The translations under genes and the position numbers were made by a program. A stretch of DNA of 33,650 nt from an uncultured Elioraea sp. GTDB taxonomy: Bacteria; Pseudomonadota; Alphaproteobacteria; Acetobacterales; Acetobacteraceae. Where the stretch lies: positions 1 through 33,650 of the forward strand of contig CALBEG010000289.1 of the NCBI GenBank assembly GCA_937927455.1. The letters are read 5' to 3'. Below the pieces are notes generated by a model that ran no database searches, was not told where the DNA came from, and worked only from the letters and a program-made list of their open reading frames with translations. This document shows, one piece after another, positions 7,318-17,261 of the stretch (the stretch's first letter is position 1; the number at the start of each line of letters is the position of its first letter).

Positions 7318-8937
7318 ATGCCCGAACATGCTTGCGCGCTCACCCGCCGCGGCCTCCTTGCCGCGGGCGCAGCGTCAGCGCTCGCCGTCCGCCCGCGCGG
7401 GGCGGAAGCACAAGTGGCGCCTCTGCGGATCGCGATGTCGATCTCCGATATCCCGCGCCTCTGGGGCGGCCCGGAAGCGGGGTTTGAGGGCATCCGCTTC
7501 GGCGCCCTCTTCCTCTATGACGCGCTGATCAACTGGGACCTCTCCTCGGCCGAGGAGCCCTCAGGCCTCGTGCCGGGCCTTTCCACCTCCTGGCGCCTGG
7601 ACGCCGAGGATCGGCGCAAATGGGTGTTCACCCTGCGCCCCGGTGTGCGGTTCCACGACGGTTCGCCGTTCGATGCCGAAGCGTGTGCGTGGAACTTCGC
7701 CTCGGTGCTCGATCAGGGCGCGCCGCAGTTCGACGCCCTGCGGGCGGGGCTCGTACGCACGCGTCTCACTGCCGTCGCCTCCTGGCGGGTGATCGACCCG
7801 ATGACCTTCGAGGTAACGACGCGAACGCCCGACGCCCTCTTCCCCTATCAGATCCCGTTCCTCTGGATTGTTTCACCGGCGCACTGGCGCGCCCTAGGCG
7901 GAGACTGGCAGCGCTTCGCCGCCAACCCCTCTGGCACGGGGCCCTACCGCTTCGTCTCGCTCCGCCCGCGCGAACGTGCCGAGTTCGAACCGAACACCGG
8001 CTATTGGGACAACGAGCGCATCCCACGCGTGCCGCGCACCGTTCTGCTGCCGATGCCGGAAGGCACGGCACGGGTTGCGGCCCTGCGCGCGGGCCAGGTC
8101 GACGTGGTCGAGACCGTGCCTCCTGACACCATCGCCACCCTGCGCGCGGCGGGGCTACGCGTGGTAATGAACACCTACCCGCACGTCTGGGCGTGGCGGT
8201 TCTCCGTCCTGCCGGACAGCCCGTTCCGCGACGTGCGCGTCCGCCGTGCCGCCAACCTCGCCATCGACCGCGATGCCATTGTCGCCCTGCTGGCGGGTTC
8301 CGCCCTGCCGGCGAAGGGCAAGATCACGCCCGACCATCCCTGGTTCGGCACGCCATCGTTTGACCTCCGCTACGATCCTGACGCGGCACGGGCGCTGATG
8401 CGCGAGGCGGGCTATGGGCCGGACCGGCGGGCGGCGATCTCCGTCATCATCGCCTCGGGCGGTGGTGGGCAGATGGTGCCGATGCCGATGAACGAGGCGC
8501 TGCAGGAGATGCTGCGCGCGATCTGGATCGACGTCACGTTCCAGGTCGTCGACTTCGCCACTATCATCAACCTGCTGCGTGCCGGGGCCCGGGCGCCGAC
8601 TGCGCGCGGGGCAGCGGCCATCAACATCGCGATCCCGACCATGGATCCGACCACGGGCTGGATCATCTACGATCGCGAGCTCGCACCGCCGCGCGGCGTC
8701 AACTGGGGCGAGTACGACTCACCCGCCGTGCAGGCGCAACTTGCCGCCGCACGAGGGGCTTTCGGCGAGGCGGAGAACCGTGCGGCGATGGCACGGCTGC
8801 ACGAGATCCTGGTCGAGGAGGCGGCTGCCCTGTTCGTTGTGCACGACCTCAACCCGCGCGCTCTTGCGCCGCGCGTGCGCGGCTTCGTACAGGCGCGCAA
8901 CTGGTTCCAGGACTACACGCGGATATCCTTCGGCTGA
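7318..8937 (+). CDS. ABC transporter substrate-binding protein, family 5 (oligopeptide/nickel type), orphan
   Basis: 539-aa exported solute-binding protein. The N-terminus TRRGLLAAGAASALAV has twin arginines and a hydrophobic stretch ending near GAEA (about residue 31), so Tat export is plausible. Family-5 features follow: GLVPGLSTSWRLD, the FTLRPGVRFHDGSPFDAE block, NPSGTGPYRF, DVRVRRAANLAIDRDAIV and the late lobe-II region. ATG 7318 has an AAGAGG ribosome site. No permease or ATPase is adjacent: tyrS is upstream and an opposite-strand MCP gene downstream. It must share a transporter encoded elsewhere, possibly the importer at 18915-24554, or act as a sensor. The ligand is unknown; such proteins bind peptides, metals, opines or other solutes. 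Confidence 0.88.
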   Translation: MPEHACALTRRGLLAAGAASALAVRPRGAEAQVAPLRIAMSISDIPRLWGGPEAGFEGIRFGALFLYDALINWDLSSAEEPSGLVPGLSTSWRLDAEDRRKWVFTLRPGVRFHDGSPFDAEACAWNFASVLDQGAPQFDALRAGLVRTRLTAVASWRVIDPMTFEVTTRTPDALFPYQIPFLWIVSPAHWRALGGDWQRFAANPSGTGPYRFVSLRPRERAEFEPNTGYWDNERIPRVPRTVLLPMPEGTARVAALRAGQVDVVETVPPDTIATLRAAGLRVVMNTYPHVWAWRFSVLPDSPFRDVRVRRAANLAIDRDAIVALLAGSALPAKGKITPDHPWFGTPSFDLRYDPDAARALMREAGYGPDRRAAISVIIASGGGGQMVPMPMNEALQEMLRAIWIDVTFQVVDFATIINLLRAGARAPTARGAAAINIAIPTMDPTTGWIIYDRELAPPRGVNWGEYDSPAVQAQLAAARGAFGEAENRAAMARLHEILVEEAAALFVVHDLNPRALAPRVRGFVQARNWFQDYTRISFG

Positions 8938-9257
8938 GATGCCGAAGCGGGGGATGCGGGCACAAAATGATTCTTTTTCGAAAGGATGTTTAGCTTGGGC
9001 CTCGCCACCGCAACACCGATGCCGCAGGTGCCGCGCAGACGGGAATTCGGCCCGGGCCCTTGGTCGCATGTCACGGTGGGCCTGCGCCTCCCTATGGCCG
9101 CTGGAGGTCGTTCCGCAGCGGCGCTGATGGACGACGGTGTAGAGGAGGCCGCGATCGTGCAGTGTTGACGGTCAGCCGCCGGCTTGCCTGCGGCCCGTTC
9201 CTGGACCGCGAGGGCGGATCGTGCCGAGGGTTGGCAGGATCCGCCGCGCCTCTGCCG
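8938..9257. other. Intergenic region between convergent SBP and MCP genes
   Basis: About 320 nt without a supportable gene. The ORF 8986-9168 has no good ribosome site and no recognisable protein character. The first part is locally less GC-rich around AAAATGATTCTTTTTCG. The right end holds the hairpin listed at 9213-9245. Confidence 0.6.
9213..9245 (-). terminator. Strong hairpin just downstream of the MCP gene
   Basis: GGCGGATC at 9213-9220 pairs perfectly with GATCCGCC at 9238-9245. Inside, TGCC and GGCA form four more pairs after a one-base mismatch, leaving a 7-nt loop. It starts 12 nt after the MCP stop. There is no U-tract, so it may be a terminator or a 3'-end mRNA-stabilising structure. 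Confidence 0.55.
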
Positions 9258-10976
9258 CTACGCCGCTCGCAGGTGACCGAGGAAGGTCTCGACGGCGCCG
9301 CGGACCGTGCTGGTTTGTTCCGCCATCCGTCCGGATTCGCTCCGCGCGGCTTCGCCGCCAGCCGCTGCCCGTTCCGCGTTGGCGGAAAGCTGGCGCATCG
9401 CCTGCGACACCTCCGATGTTGCTGCGGCGGCATCCTGCACGCTGCGTGCGATCTCTGCTGTCGCCGCGCCCTGCTCCTCCACCGCAGCCGCCACCGCAGA
9501 GGCAAGTCGGCTGATCTCGTCGATGCGACCGCCGATCATCTTGATTGCGGTAACAGCGCTGTCGGTGGCGGACTGCATGGCCGAGATCTGCGTCGCGATC
9601 TCCTCCGTGGCCTTGGCGGTCTGGGAGGCCAGGTTCTTCACCTCCGAGGCAACGACGGCGAAGCCCTTGCCGGCCTCGCCCGCCCGCGCCGCCTCGATGG
9701 TCGCGTTCAGCGCCAAGAGGTTGGTTTGCCCGGCGATGTCGTTGATCAGCCGCACCACGTCTCCGATGCGCGAGGCTGCCTGGGCAAGCTCCGCCACCTG
9801 GGCGTTGGTGCGCTCGGATTCATCGGCGGCGGACCGCGCCGCCGACGCCGTCTCCGTCACCTGGCGCGAGATCTCTCGAATAGAGGCCGAGAGCTCCTCG
9901 GCGGCGGCGGCCACCGCCTGCACACTGCCCGCCGCCCGCTCCGAAGCGCTGGCCACTGCCCCCGACAGGGCCTGCGTGTCCTGCGCGCCTGCCGCGATCT
10001 GATCGGCCGCGACACGAAGCCGCTCAGCCGCCTCGGTCGCGGCGGCGACCGCTGCCATCACCTCGCGCTCGAAACGCCCTGCCAGTTCGAGACGCTGCAG
10101 CCGGCGTTCCTCAGCTGTTCGGGCGCGTTCAGCCTCCATCTGCTCGCGCGCCGCCTTCGCTTCGCGCGCGCGTTCCTGCAGCGCGACTACCGCCCGCGCC
10201 AGAGCGCCCACCACATCACCGCGCGCGGTGCCAGGCACGGCCGCCTCAGTGTCACCCTCCGCCACCTTCAGAGTCGCATCCCGCAGGGCAAGCACCGGGC
10301 GAAGCGAGGTGCGGACGATGAGCCACATCACAATCGCGACCGCGGCGGCGACGCCAAGCCCGACTGCAATCGCCCGGCTGCGGGCCTCCGCGACGACGGT
10401 ATCGATCTGGTCGATCGGCACGCCAACGAACCAAAGCCCGACCTGCCGTCCAGAGGCGTCGCGGATCGGTTCGTAAATAGTCAAATGGCGGCGCCCGAGG
10501 ATCTCGTTCTCGCCGCGATAGGTCTGACCCCGCGTGATCGCGGCGTCGTAGGCCGGGCCGGGAGCGAGCCGCGTGCCCACGCCGCGCGACCCGTCGGGGC
10601 GGACGACGTTGGTCGCGATTCGCAGATCGCCAAGGAAAAGGGTGGCCACGCCGCCCGCGATGTCGCGCACCGCATCGACCAGGTCATTGCGGCCATTCAA
10701 CGGCGTCTCGCCGACCAGAAGCCGTTCCCCATCCACCCGAAACTCGCGCCCGAAGCGGTGCACCTGGTCCTTCAGAGCGCGCAGGTTCACTTCCAGGCTA
10801 GCCTGCGCATTCTGCCGCTCGCGGTGCGAGATCTCGCTGACCTTGAGCCAGGTGAGCAGTCCGACCGCCGCCACCGCAACCGCCACCCCAGCCGTCACCA
10901 CCTGCGCCGCCAGGCCGAAACGGCGGCGAAGTATGGCTATCACCGACGAGAAGACGGTGTTCGAAGTTCCACTCAT
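9258..10976 (-). CDS. Methyl-accepting chemotaxis protein with periplasmic Cache-like domain
   Basis: 572-aa transmembrane chemoreceptor. TM1 is at about residues 22-43 ([19 protein letters not shown]) and TM2 at about 202-221. Between them is a periplasmic sensor with the single-Cache pattern ([39 protein letters not shown]). HAMP follows at about 222-275, with a charged coiled coil to about 300. The signalling hairpin tip is at about 408-450 ([33 protein letters not shown]), where CheA and CheW dock. There is no C-terminal CheR/CheB tethering pentapeptide; the protein ends GHLRAA. The ligand is unknown. No che or flagellar genes are adjacent. The stop is TAG and a strong hairpin follows it. 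Confidence 0.94.
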   Translation of the reverse strand: MSGTSNTVFSSVIAILRRRFGLAAQVVTAGVAVAVAAVGLLTWLKVSEISHRERQNAQASLEVNLRALKDQVHRFGREFRVDGERLLVGETPLNGRNDLVDAVRDIAGGVATLFLGDLRIATNVVRPDGSRGVGTRLAPGPAYDAAITRGQTYRGENEILGRRHLTIYEPIRDASGRQVGLWFVGVPIDQIDTVVAEARSRAIAVGLGVAAAVAIVMWLIVRTSLRPVLALRDATLKVAEGDTEAAVPGTARGDVVGALARAVVALQERAREAKAAREQMEAERARTAEERRLQRLELAGRFEREVMAAVAAATEAAERLRVAADQIAAGAQDTQALSGAVASASERAAGSVQAVAAAAEELSASIREISRQVTETASAARSAADESERTNAQVAELAQAASRIGDVVRLINDIAGQTNLLALNATIEAARAGEAGKGFAVVASEVKNLASQTAKATEEIATQISAMQSATDSAVTAIKMIGGRIDEISRLASAVAAAVEEQGAATAEIARSVQDAAAATSEVSQAMRQLSANAERAAAGGEAARSESGRMAEQTSTVRGAVETFLGHLRAA

Positions 10977-11040
10977 GTTCAGGCTTCACCTTCAGCGAGC
11001 ACGGTTGGGGCCACCATGCCCGTCAGACGTAAAGCAAAGG

Positions 11041-14000
11041 TCAACGCCCGCGTTCGGGCTCCGTCTGCGACGGGGGTGGCGTGGCATCGCCCTCGAACAG
11101 GCCGAACAGGCCGCGCAGGAACCCTGGGGTGAGGGCAGCAAGCGGGTTGACCGACACCTCGGGGTCATCGAGATCACCGCGCACGCGATAGGTGGCGGCG
11201 AACACCCCGCCCCCGGCCTCCGGCGAGAAGAGCCGCCCGAGCAGCGGAATGTGCCCGAGCACGGCGTTCAGGGCGTAGGCCGGCACGATGGTGCCATCGA
11301 CGGCGAGGCGGCGACGGGCGAGGTCGACCGTGCCGCGCGCCGTGAAGCCGAGCGAGGCGCCGAAGGCCCGGGCATCGCGCAGTTCCAGCCGCTCGCCGTC
11401 ATAGGAGAACGGCGCAACCAGACGGAGGAAGGAAAGGCCCGGGCCGCGCGCGACCTCGATCAGCCCGTAAAGGGTCATTGCCTGCAAAACGCGCCCGATC
11501 GCGGGCGCCTCGCGCAGGCGGAACTCCTCGATCGTCGCCTCGCCAACCAGGGCAGCGCCCGGCTGGCTGTCGTCCCAGGCTCCGCTGAGACGAAGCCGCC
11601 CTCCGCTCATGGTCGAGACGACGCCAAGAGCGGCCAGAAATGCCCCTGCATCCGACGCCTCAGCCTCAAGGCTGCGACGCGCCCCAGCGCGTCGGATCGT
11701 CGCCTGCCAGGATCCGTCCGTCCCCGCCCGGCCGCGCGCATCCAGCGCAGCGATGCGCCCGCCCTGCCTGCTCAGCGAGACCGCGACGTCACGCAGCTCG
11801 CGCCCTGCTTCCGCCCCGAGCAGCACACGCTCGAACCGGGCATCGAGCACGATCGGAAGCCCGCCCCCATCGTCCGACGCCGGCTCGTCGGGGGGCCGAC
11901 GCGAGAGGTCGAGCAGAGGGCCGCGAAGGCCGACCACCCACGGGTCGCCAGGGCGGTTCGGCGCCCGCACCTCGCCTGAGGCCCGACTTCGCCCGACCAC
12001 GACATCAGCGATCTCAACCCTCTCCAACCGGCTGTCGCGACCGAACAGGGCTCGACCGCGCGCGGCCACCCCGGCCCCCTCCAAGCGGGTCAGCTCGATC
12101 GCGGTCAGCCGCGGCCCCACGAGGCGCACCGTTGCCTCTGCCGTAACGCGCTCGCCCGCAGGCTTCTCCCAGCCGAGCTCTGGGACGGCGAGGCGAGCGC
12201 GCGTGAGGTCAGCGCGGAGAGCCACCGTCGCCTGCCGATCGCGCCGGACGGCGAGGCGCGCCTCTCCGCCCACCGCCCCCGTCATGAACGGGGAGAGGGA
12301 AAGGCCGAAGGCCTCTGCCACCCCGGCTTGCGGGGCAAGGCGCAGCGTGGCGCGCTCGACCACCTGCGAGGGGGGGCCAGCGCGGAAATCGGCCTCGTAG
12401 GACAGGTTCGAATCAAGCCCCGCGAGCTGCCCCGTGCCCTCGAGCCTCAGACCGTCGCGATCGACGGTGAGGGTGAAGCGGCCGCGCTCGAGTGGCCGGT
12501 CGAGCACGGCGGCCGGAAGCCCCGCCTCCGTGATGCGGGCCGTGGCGCGTGCGTCAAGCTCATCCACTGTCAGCGTATCGAGAAGCGGGAAACGCAGGGC
12601 GAGGTCCACCTCCGCCCTGCCGGACAGCCCGGGCGGCGGCGGGCCACGGCGCGCAAAAAGGGCGAGTTTCGGGTGGGACAGGAGCGCGATCGCCTCCGCC
12701 ACCGGAGCCTCGATGGAGAGCGCGATGTCCGCCCATTGCGGTCTGGTATCGAGCCCCGAGAGCAGAATCGTGCCCGATCGCGCGCGGATTCCGCCCAACA
12801 CCCCATCGCGCGCCGAAATCTCGATGCGGTCGAGACCGAAACGCGCGTCCGCCGCCACGCCCGTGACAGGCGGCAGAGGCCTGAGGTAGTGCACCGTGAC
12901 GCCTTCGGCGCTGCCGATGCCCGAAAAAGCGACGGGCTCAACCGCGCCGGTCTCGCTATCGAGACGGAGCGCCACCTCGAAGCGGGCGTCGCGAACGAGC
13001 CCCTCCGTCAGGTTGGCAGTGATCCAGGCGCGCTCGTTCCGCCCCACGCCCTCGGGCCACAGCAGAGGCAGATCCGCCAAGGCGACGGCATCGACAGCAA
13101 GGCGCGCTTCCGCCCGCCACGCCGTTCCCTCGCGCACCAAGCGCCCGCCGATGGAGACGGACGGCGCCGGGCCATGCCTGCCGGGCAGCACGAGGCGGGC
13201 GTTCTCAACGCTCATCGCATCGGCATCGAGGTGCAGGATGGCGCGTGCCGAGGCGACCGGCAGAACGCCGCCGCCCTCGGGCAGCACCACCCGCCCCTCG
13301 CCGACGGCGAGGTCGATCCGTGCCGCGTGCGGGGTGAGACCTTCGGCCAACCTGACCCGCGCCGAGGCGGAGATCAGACTGTCGAGGGCAGCGAGGTGGG
13401 CGAGCGCAGGCGACAGCGAAGCGAGCACCGAGGGGCGGAACGGCGAGGTCTCGACGACGAGATCCGCCGCGAAACCGGCCAAAAGATCGCCGCGCGCCGC
13501 GACCGCGACCTGGGCCGGGCCGAACGAGGCGAGCCCCTCCAGCAGCAACGCCGCGCCGCCTCCCGCGAGACGGCGCAGGTCAATAAGCGCCTCGTCCACC
13601 CGCCAAGGAAGGCCAAGCAGGTCGTCCTCGACCACCATCACCCCGCGGGTGATCCGCAACCGAGCAAGGCGGGAGATCCGGCTCCGCCCCGCGCTTTCCC
13701 CAGCGAGACCAAGTTCGGCGAGCAACCGCTCGGCAAGACCGCGGTCATCCGCCACCGGGGCGTCGTCCGCCTCGCGGTCTGCGCGCGGCCCGGCGAGGTC
13801 GATGGCGAAGGCGCCGTCCGCCCCGCGGCGCAGGCGCAGAGTCACCCCGGCGAACTCGAGAGCGCGCGGCTCAATCCGGCCCAGAATCAGAGCGCGCAAC
13901 CCGAGGCTCACCGTGCCTTCCGGCACCTCGGCCACCACCGTGCCGTCGCTGTCGAGGAAGCGGATCCCGGCAAGCCGCAGATCGATCGGGCGGTCGATGC

Positions 14001-14226
14001 CCTCGTGGAAACCCTCCCAGACCAGCGCCGCTGCGCCGATCTCAACCCGCCGCCCTCCTTCCGACTCGGCCACGCGGGCCTCGATGAAACGGGCGAGCGG
14101 ATCGAGCGGCAGCGGGCCCTGGGCGAGACGCCAGGCAAGCCCGGCAGCGATCACGCAGGCGAGGACGACGAGCGCACCAAGCGCTGTCGCAAGCCGGCGC
14201 AGCAGGCGGGCCGAGGCCAGGATCAT
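11041..14226 (-). CDS. AsmA-like / DUF3971 (YhdP-type) envelope protein
   Basis: 1061-aa protein from ATG 14226 (MILASARLLRRLATALGAL). The ORF-track start 15 codons earlier adds an unlikely MGPRRQPGRPAGEGS. One N-terminal membrane anchor (about residues 9-33) is followed by a very long, beta-rich, repeat-like region with alternating hydrophobic residues. The C-terminal AsmA-like block includes IGRVLQAMTLYGLIEVARG, FSYDGERLELRDARAFG and the DDPEVSVNPLAALTPGFLR tail. In Escherichia coli, AsmA-clan proteins such as YhdP, TamB and YdbH bridge the periplasm and carry phospholipids toward the outer membrane; a similar role is inferred here. The gene is divergent from glnE (start codons 65 nt apart). 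Confidence 0.85.
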   Translation of the reverse strand: MILASARLLRRLATALGALVVLACVIAAGLAWRLAQGPLPLDPLARFIEARVAESEGGRRVEIGAAALVWEGFHEGIDRPIDLRLAGIRFLDSDGTVVAEVPEGTVSLGLRALILGRIEPRALEFAGVTLRLRRGADGAFAIDLAGPRADREADDAPVADDRGLAERLLAELGLAGESAGRSRISRLARLRITRGVMVVEDDLLGLPWRVDEALIDLRRLAGGGAALLLEGLASFGPAQVAVAARGDLLAGFAADLVVETSPFRPSVLASLSPALAHLAALDSLISASARVRLAEGLTPHAARIDLAVGEGRVVLPEGGGVLPVASARAILHLDADAMSVENARLVLPGRHGPAPSVSIGGRLVREGTAWRAEARLAVDAVALADLPLLWPEGVGRNERAWITANLTEGLVRDARFEVALRLDSETGAVEPVAFSGIGSAEGVTVHYLRPLPPVTGVAADARFGLDRIEISARDGVLGGIRARSGTILLSGLDTRPQWADIALSIEAPVAEAIALLSHPKLALFARRGPPPPGLSGRAEVDLALRFPLLDTLTVDELDARATARITEAGLPAAVLDRPLERGRFTLTVDRDGLRLEGTGQLAGLDSNLSYEADFRAGPPSQVVERATLRLAPQAGVAEAFGLSLSPFMTGAVGGEARLAVRRDRQATVALRADLTRARLAVPELGWEKPAGERVTAEATVRLVGPRLTAIELTRLEGAGVAARGRALFGRDSRLERVEIADVVVGRSRASGEVRAPNRPGDPWVVGLRGPLLDLSRRPPDEPASDDGGGLPIVLDARFERVLLGAEAGRELRDVAVSLSRQGGRIAALDARGRAGTDGSWQATIRRAGARRSLEAEASDAGAFLAALGVVSTMSGGRLRLSGAWDDSQPGAALVGEATIEEFRLREAPAIGRVLQAMTLYGLIEVARGPGLSFLRLVAPFSYDGERLELRDARAFGASLGFTARGTVDLARRRLAVDGTIVPAYALNAVLGHIPLLGRLFSPEAGGGVFAATYRVRGDLDDPEVSVNPLAALTPGFLRGLFGLFEGDATPPPSQTEPERGR

Positions 14227-14291
14227 GCTGCCCTCCCCTGCCGGACGGCCCGGTTGACGCCGTGGTCCCATAGCCGCAAGCCTCGCAGAGG

Positions 14292-17231
14292 ATGGACGGA
14301 CTGATGCTCGGCCTGCCGCTCGCCTGCGACCGCGAGGCGGCGGAGCGCGCCCTCGCCCGGATTGCCGACGATGGCGGCAGCCTGCCGCCCGAATGGCATG
14401 AGGGGCTGGTCGCGGTGTTCAGCTGCAGCCCCCACCTCGCCGCCCTCGCGCAACGGGAAACGGACACTGTGCACCGTTTCTGCGTCGAAGGGGCCGAGGT
14501 GGCGCTGGCGCAGGCGATGGCCGCGATCCCTCGCGGCGAGGCGCTCGCCCGTGCGGGTCGCGGCGAGCTTGCCGCAGCGCTGCGCACCGCGAAGCGCCGC
14601 GCCGCGCTTGTCATCGCCCTCGCCGACCTGTTCGGGCTTTGGTCGCTCGAGCAGGTCACGGGGGCGCTCAGCGACCTCGCAGACGCCGCCGTCGACGCCG
14701 CCGCCGGCTGGCTTCTGCTGGAAGCGGCCGGGCGCGGCCTGTTTAGCCCTCTCGACCCGCTCGCCCCGACCCGCGGGTCGGGCCTGATCCTGCTTGGCAT
14801 GGGCAAGCTCGGCGCCCATGAACTCAACTACTCCTCTGATATCGACCTCATCGTCCTGTTCGATTCCGATCGCGCACCCTATCACGGGGAGGACCGTCTT
14901 TCCTTCTTCGTCCGCCTCGCACGCGACCTTGTGCGGCTGATGGAGGAGCGCACGGAGGGCGGCTATGTGTTCCGCACCGACCTCCGGCTCCGCCCAGACC
15001 CCGGCGCCACACCGCTTGCTGTCTCCGTCGAGGCGGCACTCACCTACTACGGCTCGCTTGGGCAGAATTGGGAGCGGGCAGCGATGATCAAGGCCCGCCC
15101 CATCGCCGGCGATTGCGAGGCGGGGCGGGCCTTCCTCACGGAACTCCGCCCCTTCGTCTGGCGACGCCATCTCGATTTCGCTGCCATCCGTGACATCCAT
15201 TCCATCAAGCGCCAGATCCAGGCCCATCGCGGGGGCGGCGCGATCGCGGTCGCGGGGCACAACCTCAAGCTCGGCCGCGGCGGCATCCGCGAGATCGAGT
15301 TCTTCGCCCAGGTGCAGCAGCTGATCTGGGGCGGGCGCGACCCCGCGTTGCGTGCGCCGGCCACCCTGGCTGCTCTCGCCGCCCTGGCCCGGGCTCGGTT
15401 GATCGGAGAGGTGGCGCTCGGCGAACTCTCGGCGGCCTACCGGTTCCTGCGCCGAATCGAGCACCGCCTGCAGATGATCGACGACCGCCAGACCCACAGC
15501 CTGCCCCAGGACGAGGCGGGGCTCGAGCGAGTCGCGCGGTTTTCAGGCTTCCCCTCCAAGGACGCGTTCGCCGAGGCGCTGCTCGCCCATCTTTCGGCGG
15601 TGGAACGGCATTACAGTGCTCTGTTCGAGGAGGCGCCCGACCTCGGCGGGCCGGGCAGCCTGGTCTTCACCGGGGTGGAGGACGATCCCGACACGCTTGC
15701 CACGCTCGGGCGCATGGGCTTTGCCAACCCGCGAGCCGTGGGCGCTGCGGTGCGCGCCTGGCACCACGGACGGCCGCGAGCGACGCGCAGCGCGCGGGCG
15801 CGCGAGATCCTGACCGAGCTGATGCCCGCCCTGCTCGCTGCCCTCGCCCGCCAGAAGGACCCTGACGCCGCGCTCCGCCGCTTCGATTCCTTCCTCAACC
15901 GGTTGCCGGCAGGGGTGAACCTGTTGAGCCTTCTGCAGCGCAACCCTGGGCTTCTCGATCGGGTGGCCCTAATCTGCGGGGCAGCACCCCTGCTCGCCGA
16001 CTATCTCGCCGCCCAGCCGCAGGTACTCGATGGGCTGCTCGTGGGCGCGGGGCCTGAGCGCCCGATCGCCAAGGCCCTGCGCGCCCGGCTCGCCGAGACG
16101 CGCTTCCTCGAGGAAGCGATGGAGGTGGTGCGCCGGGTGGTGCGCGAGCGCGAGTTCCTGGTCGGTGTCGCCACCCTCGAGGGCGCGATCGATGTTGACC
16201 ACGCCGGCATGCTGCGCGCGCGGCACGCAGATGCCGCCCTGCGCGCCCTGCTACCACTGGTCGAGCGCGACTTCGCCTCCCGCCACGGCACCATTCCGGG
16301 CGGTGCGATGGCGGTGGTGGCGCTTGGCAAGCTCGGCGGGCGGGAGATGATGGCGGCCTCCGATCTCGACCTCATCCTGCTCTACGACCACGCGCCGGAG
16401 GCGGAATGGGCGGCAGGCGCGACCGGGCGCGCCCTCTCCCCGCCCGAGTATTTCGCCCGGCTCTCCCAACGCTTCATCGCCGCGATCACCTCGCCCACCG
16501 CCGAGGGCAGGCTGTACGAGGTCGACATGCGGCTCAGGCCCTCCGGCAACAAGGGCCCGATCGCCGTGCACATCGACGGTTTCGCCCGCTACCAGCTGGA
16601 CGAGGCCTGGACCTGGGAGCACATGGCGCTGACCAGAGCCAGGGTGATCGCGGGGCCGGCGTGGTTGCGGCGACGGGCTCGCGCTGCCATCCGCACCGCG
16701 CTGACGCGCCCCCGCGACGCGGAGGTGGTGCGGAGAGACGCGGCCGCGCTTCGCCGTCGGATCGCGCGCGAGTTGCCCCCGTTTTCGGAGTGGGACGTGA
16801 AGTACCGCGCGGGGGGGCTGCTGGAGGGTGAGTTTGTCTGCCAGGTGCTGCAACTGATCCACGCCGCGAAGCAGCCCGAGGTGCTGGCGGCGACCACCGC
16901 CGAGGCCTTGCGCAGGCTTGCCCGCGCTGGCGTCCTGGCAGCCGACGAGGCGGCGGAGCTCGCCACCGCCATGCGCCTCTTCCGCGCGGTGCAGGGCGTT
17001 CTGCGGCTGACCGTCGGCAAGCCCGGCTCCGAGGCCGAGGTTCCGGGGCCGGTGGCGGAGGCGCTCTGCCGCGCCGCCGCCGCAAGCGGAGCCGCCGAGG
17101 CCGTTGACCTCAGCGCGCTTGCCACCCAGATGCGATGGGCCGCGCAACGAATCCGCGCAGCGTTCAACCGGCACATTGCCGATCTCGGCCCGCTTGCAGA
17201 CGACCGGATCAGTCGGCGAGCGGAGGATTGA
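14292..17231 (+). CDS. glnE: Bifunctional glutamine synthetase adenylyltransferase/deadenylase
   Basis: 979-aa regulator that adds AMP to, and phosphorolytically removes it from, glutamine synthetase in response to PII and glutamine. Two nucleotidyltransferase domains are visible. The N-terminal deadenylase has GMGKLGAHELNYSSDIDL at about 169-186. The C-terminal adenylyltransferase has ALGKLGGREMMAASDLDLIL at about 677-696. Each has the G-K-L-G...S-D-[IL]-D-L metal-binding pattern, and each is followed by an accessory helical domain (GRGGIREIEFFAQ after the first; YRAGGLLEGEFVCQVLQ after the second). The start is ATG 14292 or ATG 14304 (MLGLPLAC). It ends 30 nt before the peroxiredoxin gene, with which it is probably co-transcribed. 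Confidence 0.96.
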   Translation: MDGLMLGLPLACDREAAERALARIADDGGSLPPEWHEGLVAVFSCSPHLAALAQRETDTVHRFCVEGAEVALAQAMAAIPRGEALARAGRGELAAALRTAKRRAALVIALADLFGLWSLEQVTGALSDLADAAVDAAAGWLLLEAAGRGLFSPLDPLAPTRGSGLILLGMGKLGAHELNYSSDIDLIVLFDSDRAPYHGEDRLSFFVRLARDLVRLMEERTEGGYVFRTDLRLRPDPGATPLAVSVEAALTYYGSLGQNWERAAMIKARPIAGDCEAGRAFLTELRPFVWRRHLDFAAIRDIHSIKRQIQAHRGGGAIAVAGHNLKLGRGGIREIEFFAQVQQLIWGGRDPALRAPATLAALAALARARLIGEVALGELSAAYRFLRRIEHRLQMIDDRQTHSLPQDEAGLERVARFSGFPSKDAFAEALLAHLSAVERHYSALFEEAPDLGGPGSLVFTGVEDDPDTLATLGRMGFANPRAVGAAVRAWHHGRPRATRSARAREILTELMPALLAALARQKDPDAALRRFDSFLNRLPAGVNLLSLLQRNPGLLDRVALICGAAPLLADYLAAQPQVLDGLLVGAGPERPIAKALRARLAETRFLEEAMEVVRRVVREREFLVGVATLEGAIDVDHAGMLRARHADAALRALLPLVERDFASRHGTIPGGAMAVVALGKLGGREMMAASDLDLILLYDHAPEAEWAAGATGRALSPPEYFARLSQRFIAAITSPTAEGRLYEVDMRLRPSGNKGPIAVHIDGFARYQLDEAWTWEHMALTRARVIAGPAWLRRRARAAIRTALTRPRDAEVVRRDAAALRRRIARELPPFSEWDVKYRAGGLLEGEFVCQVLQLIHAAKQPEVLAATTAEALRRLARAGVLAADEAAELATAMRLFRAVQGVLRLTVGKPGSEAEVPGPVAEALCRAAAASGAAEAVDLSALATQMRWAAQRIRAAFNRHIADLGPLADDRISRRAED

Positions 17232-17261
17232 TCGAAGGGGACGACGGAGAGGGTCACGTCG

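Noticed and set aside
8986-9168. 60-aa ORF between the orphan SBP and MCP genes
   Set aside because: No ribosome site, no protein-like periodicity and no recognisable sequence.
12328-14304. 658-aa plus-strand ORF
   Set aside because: Shadow of the AsmA-like gene on the opposite strand; no motif, no ribosome site.
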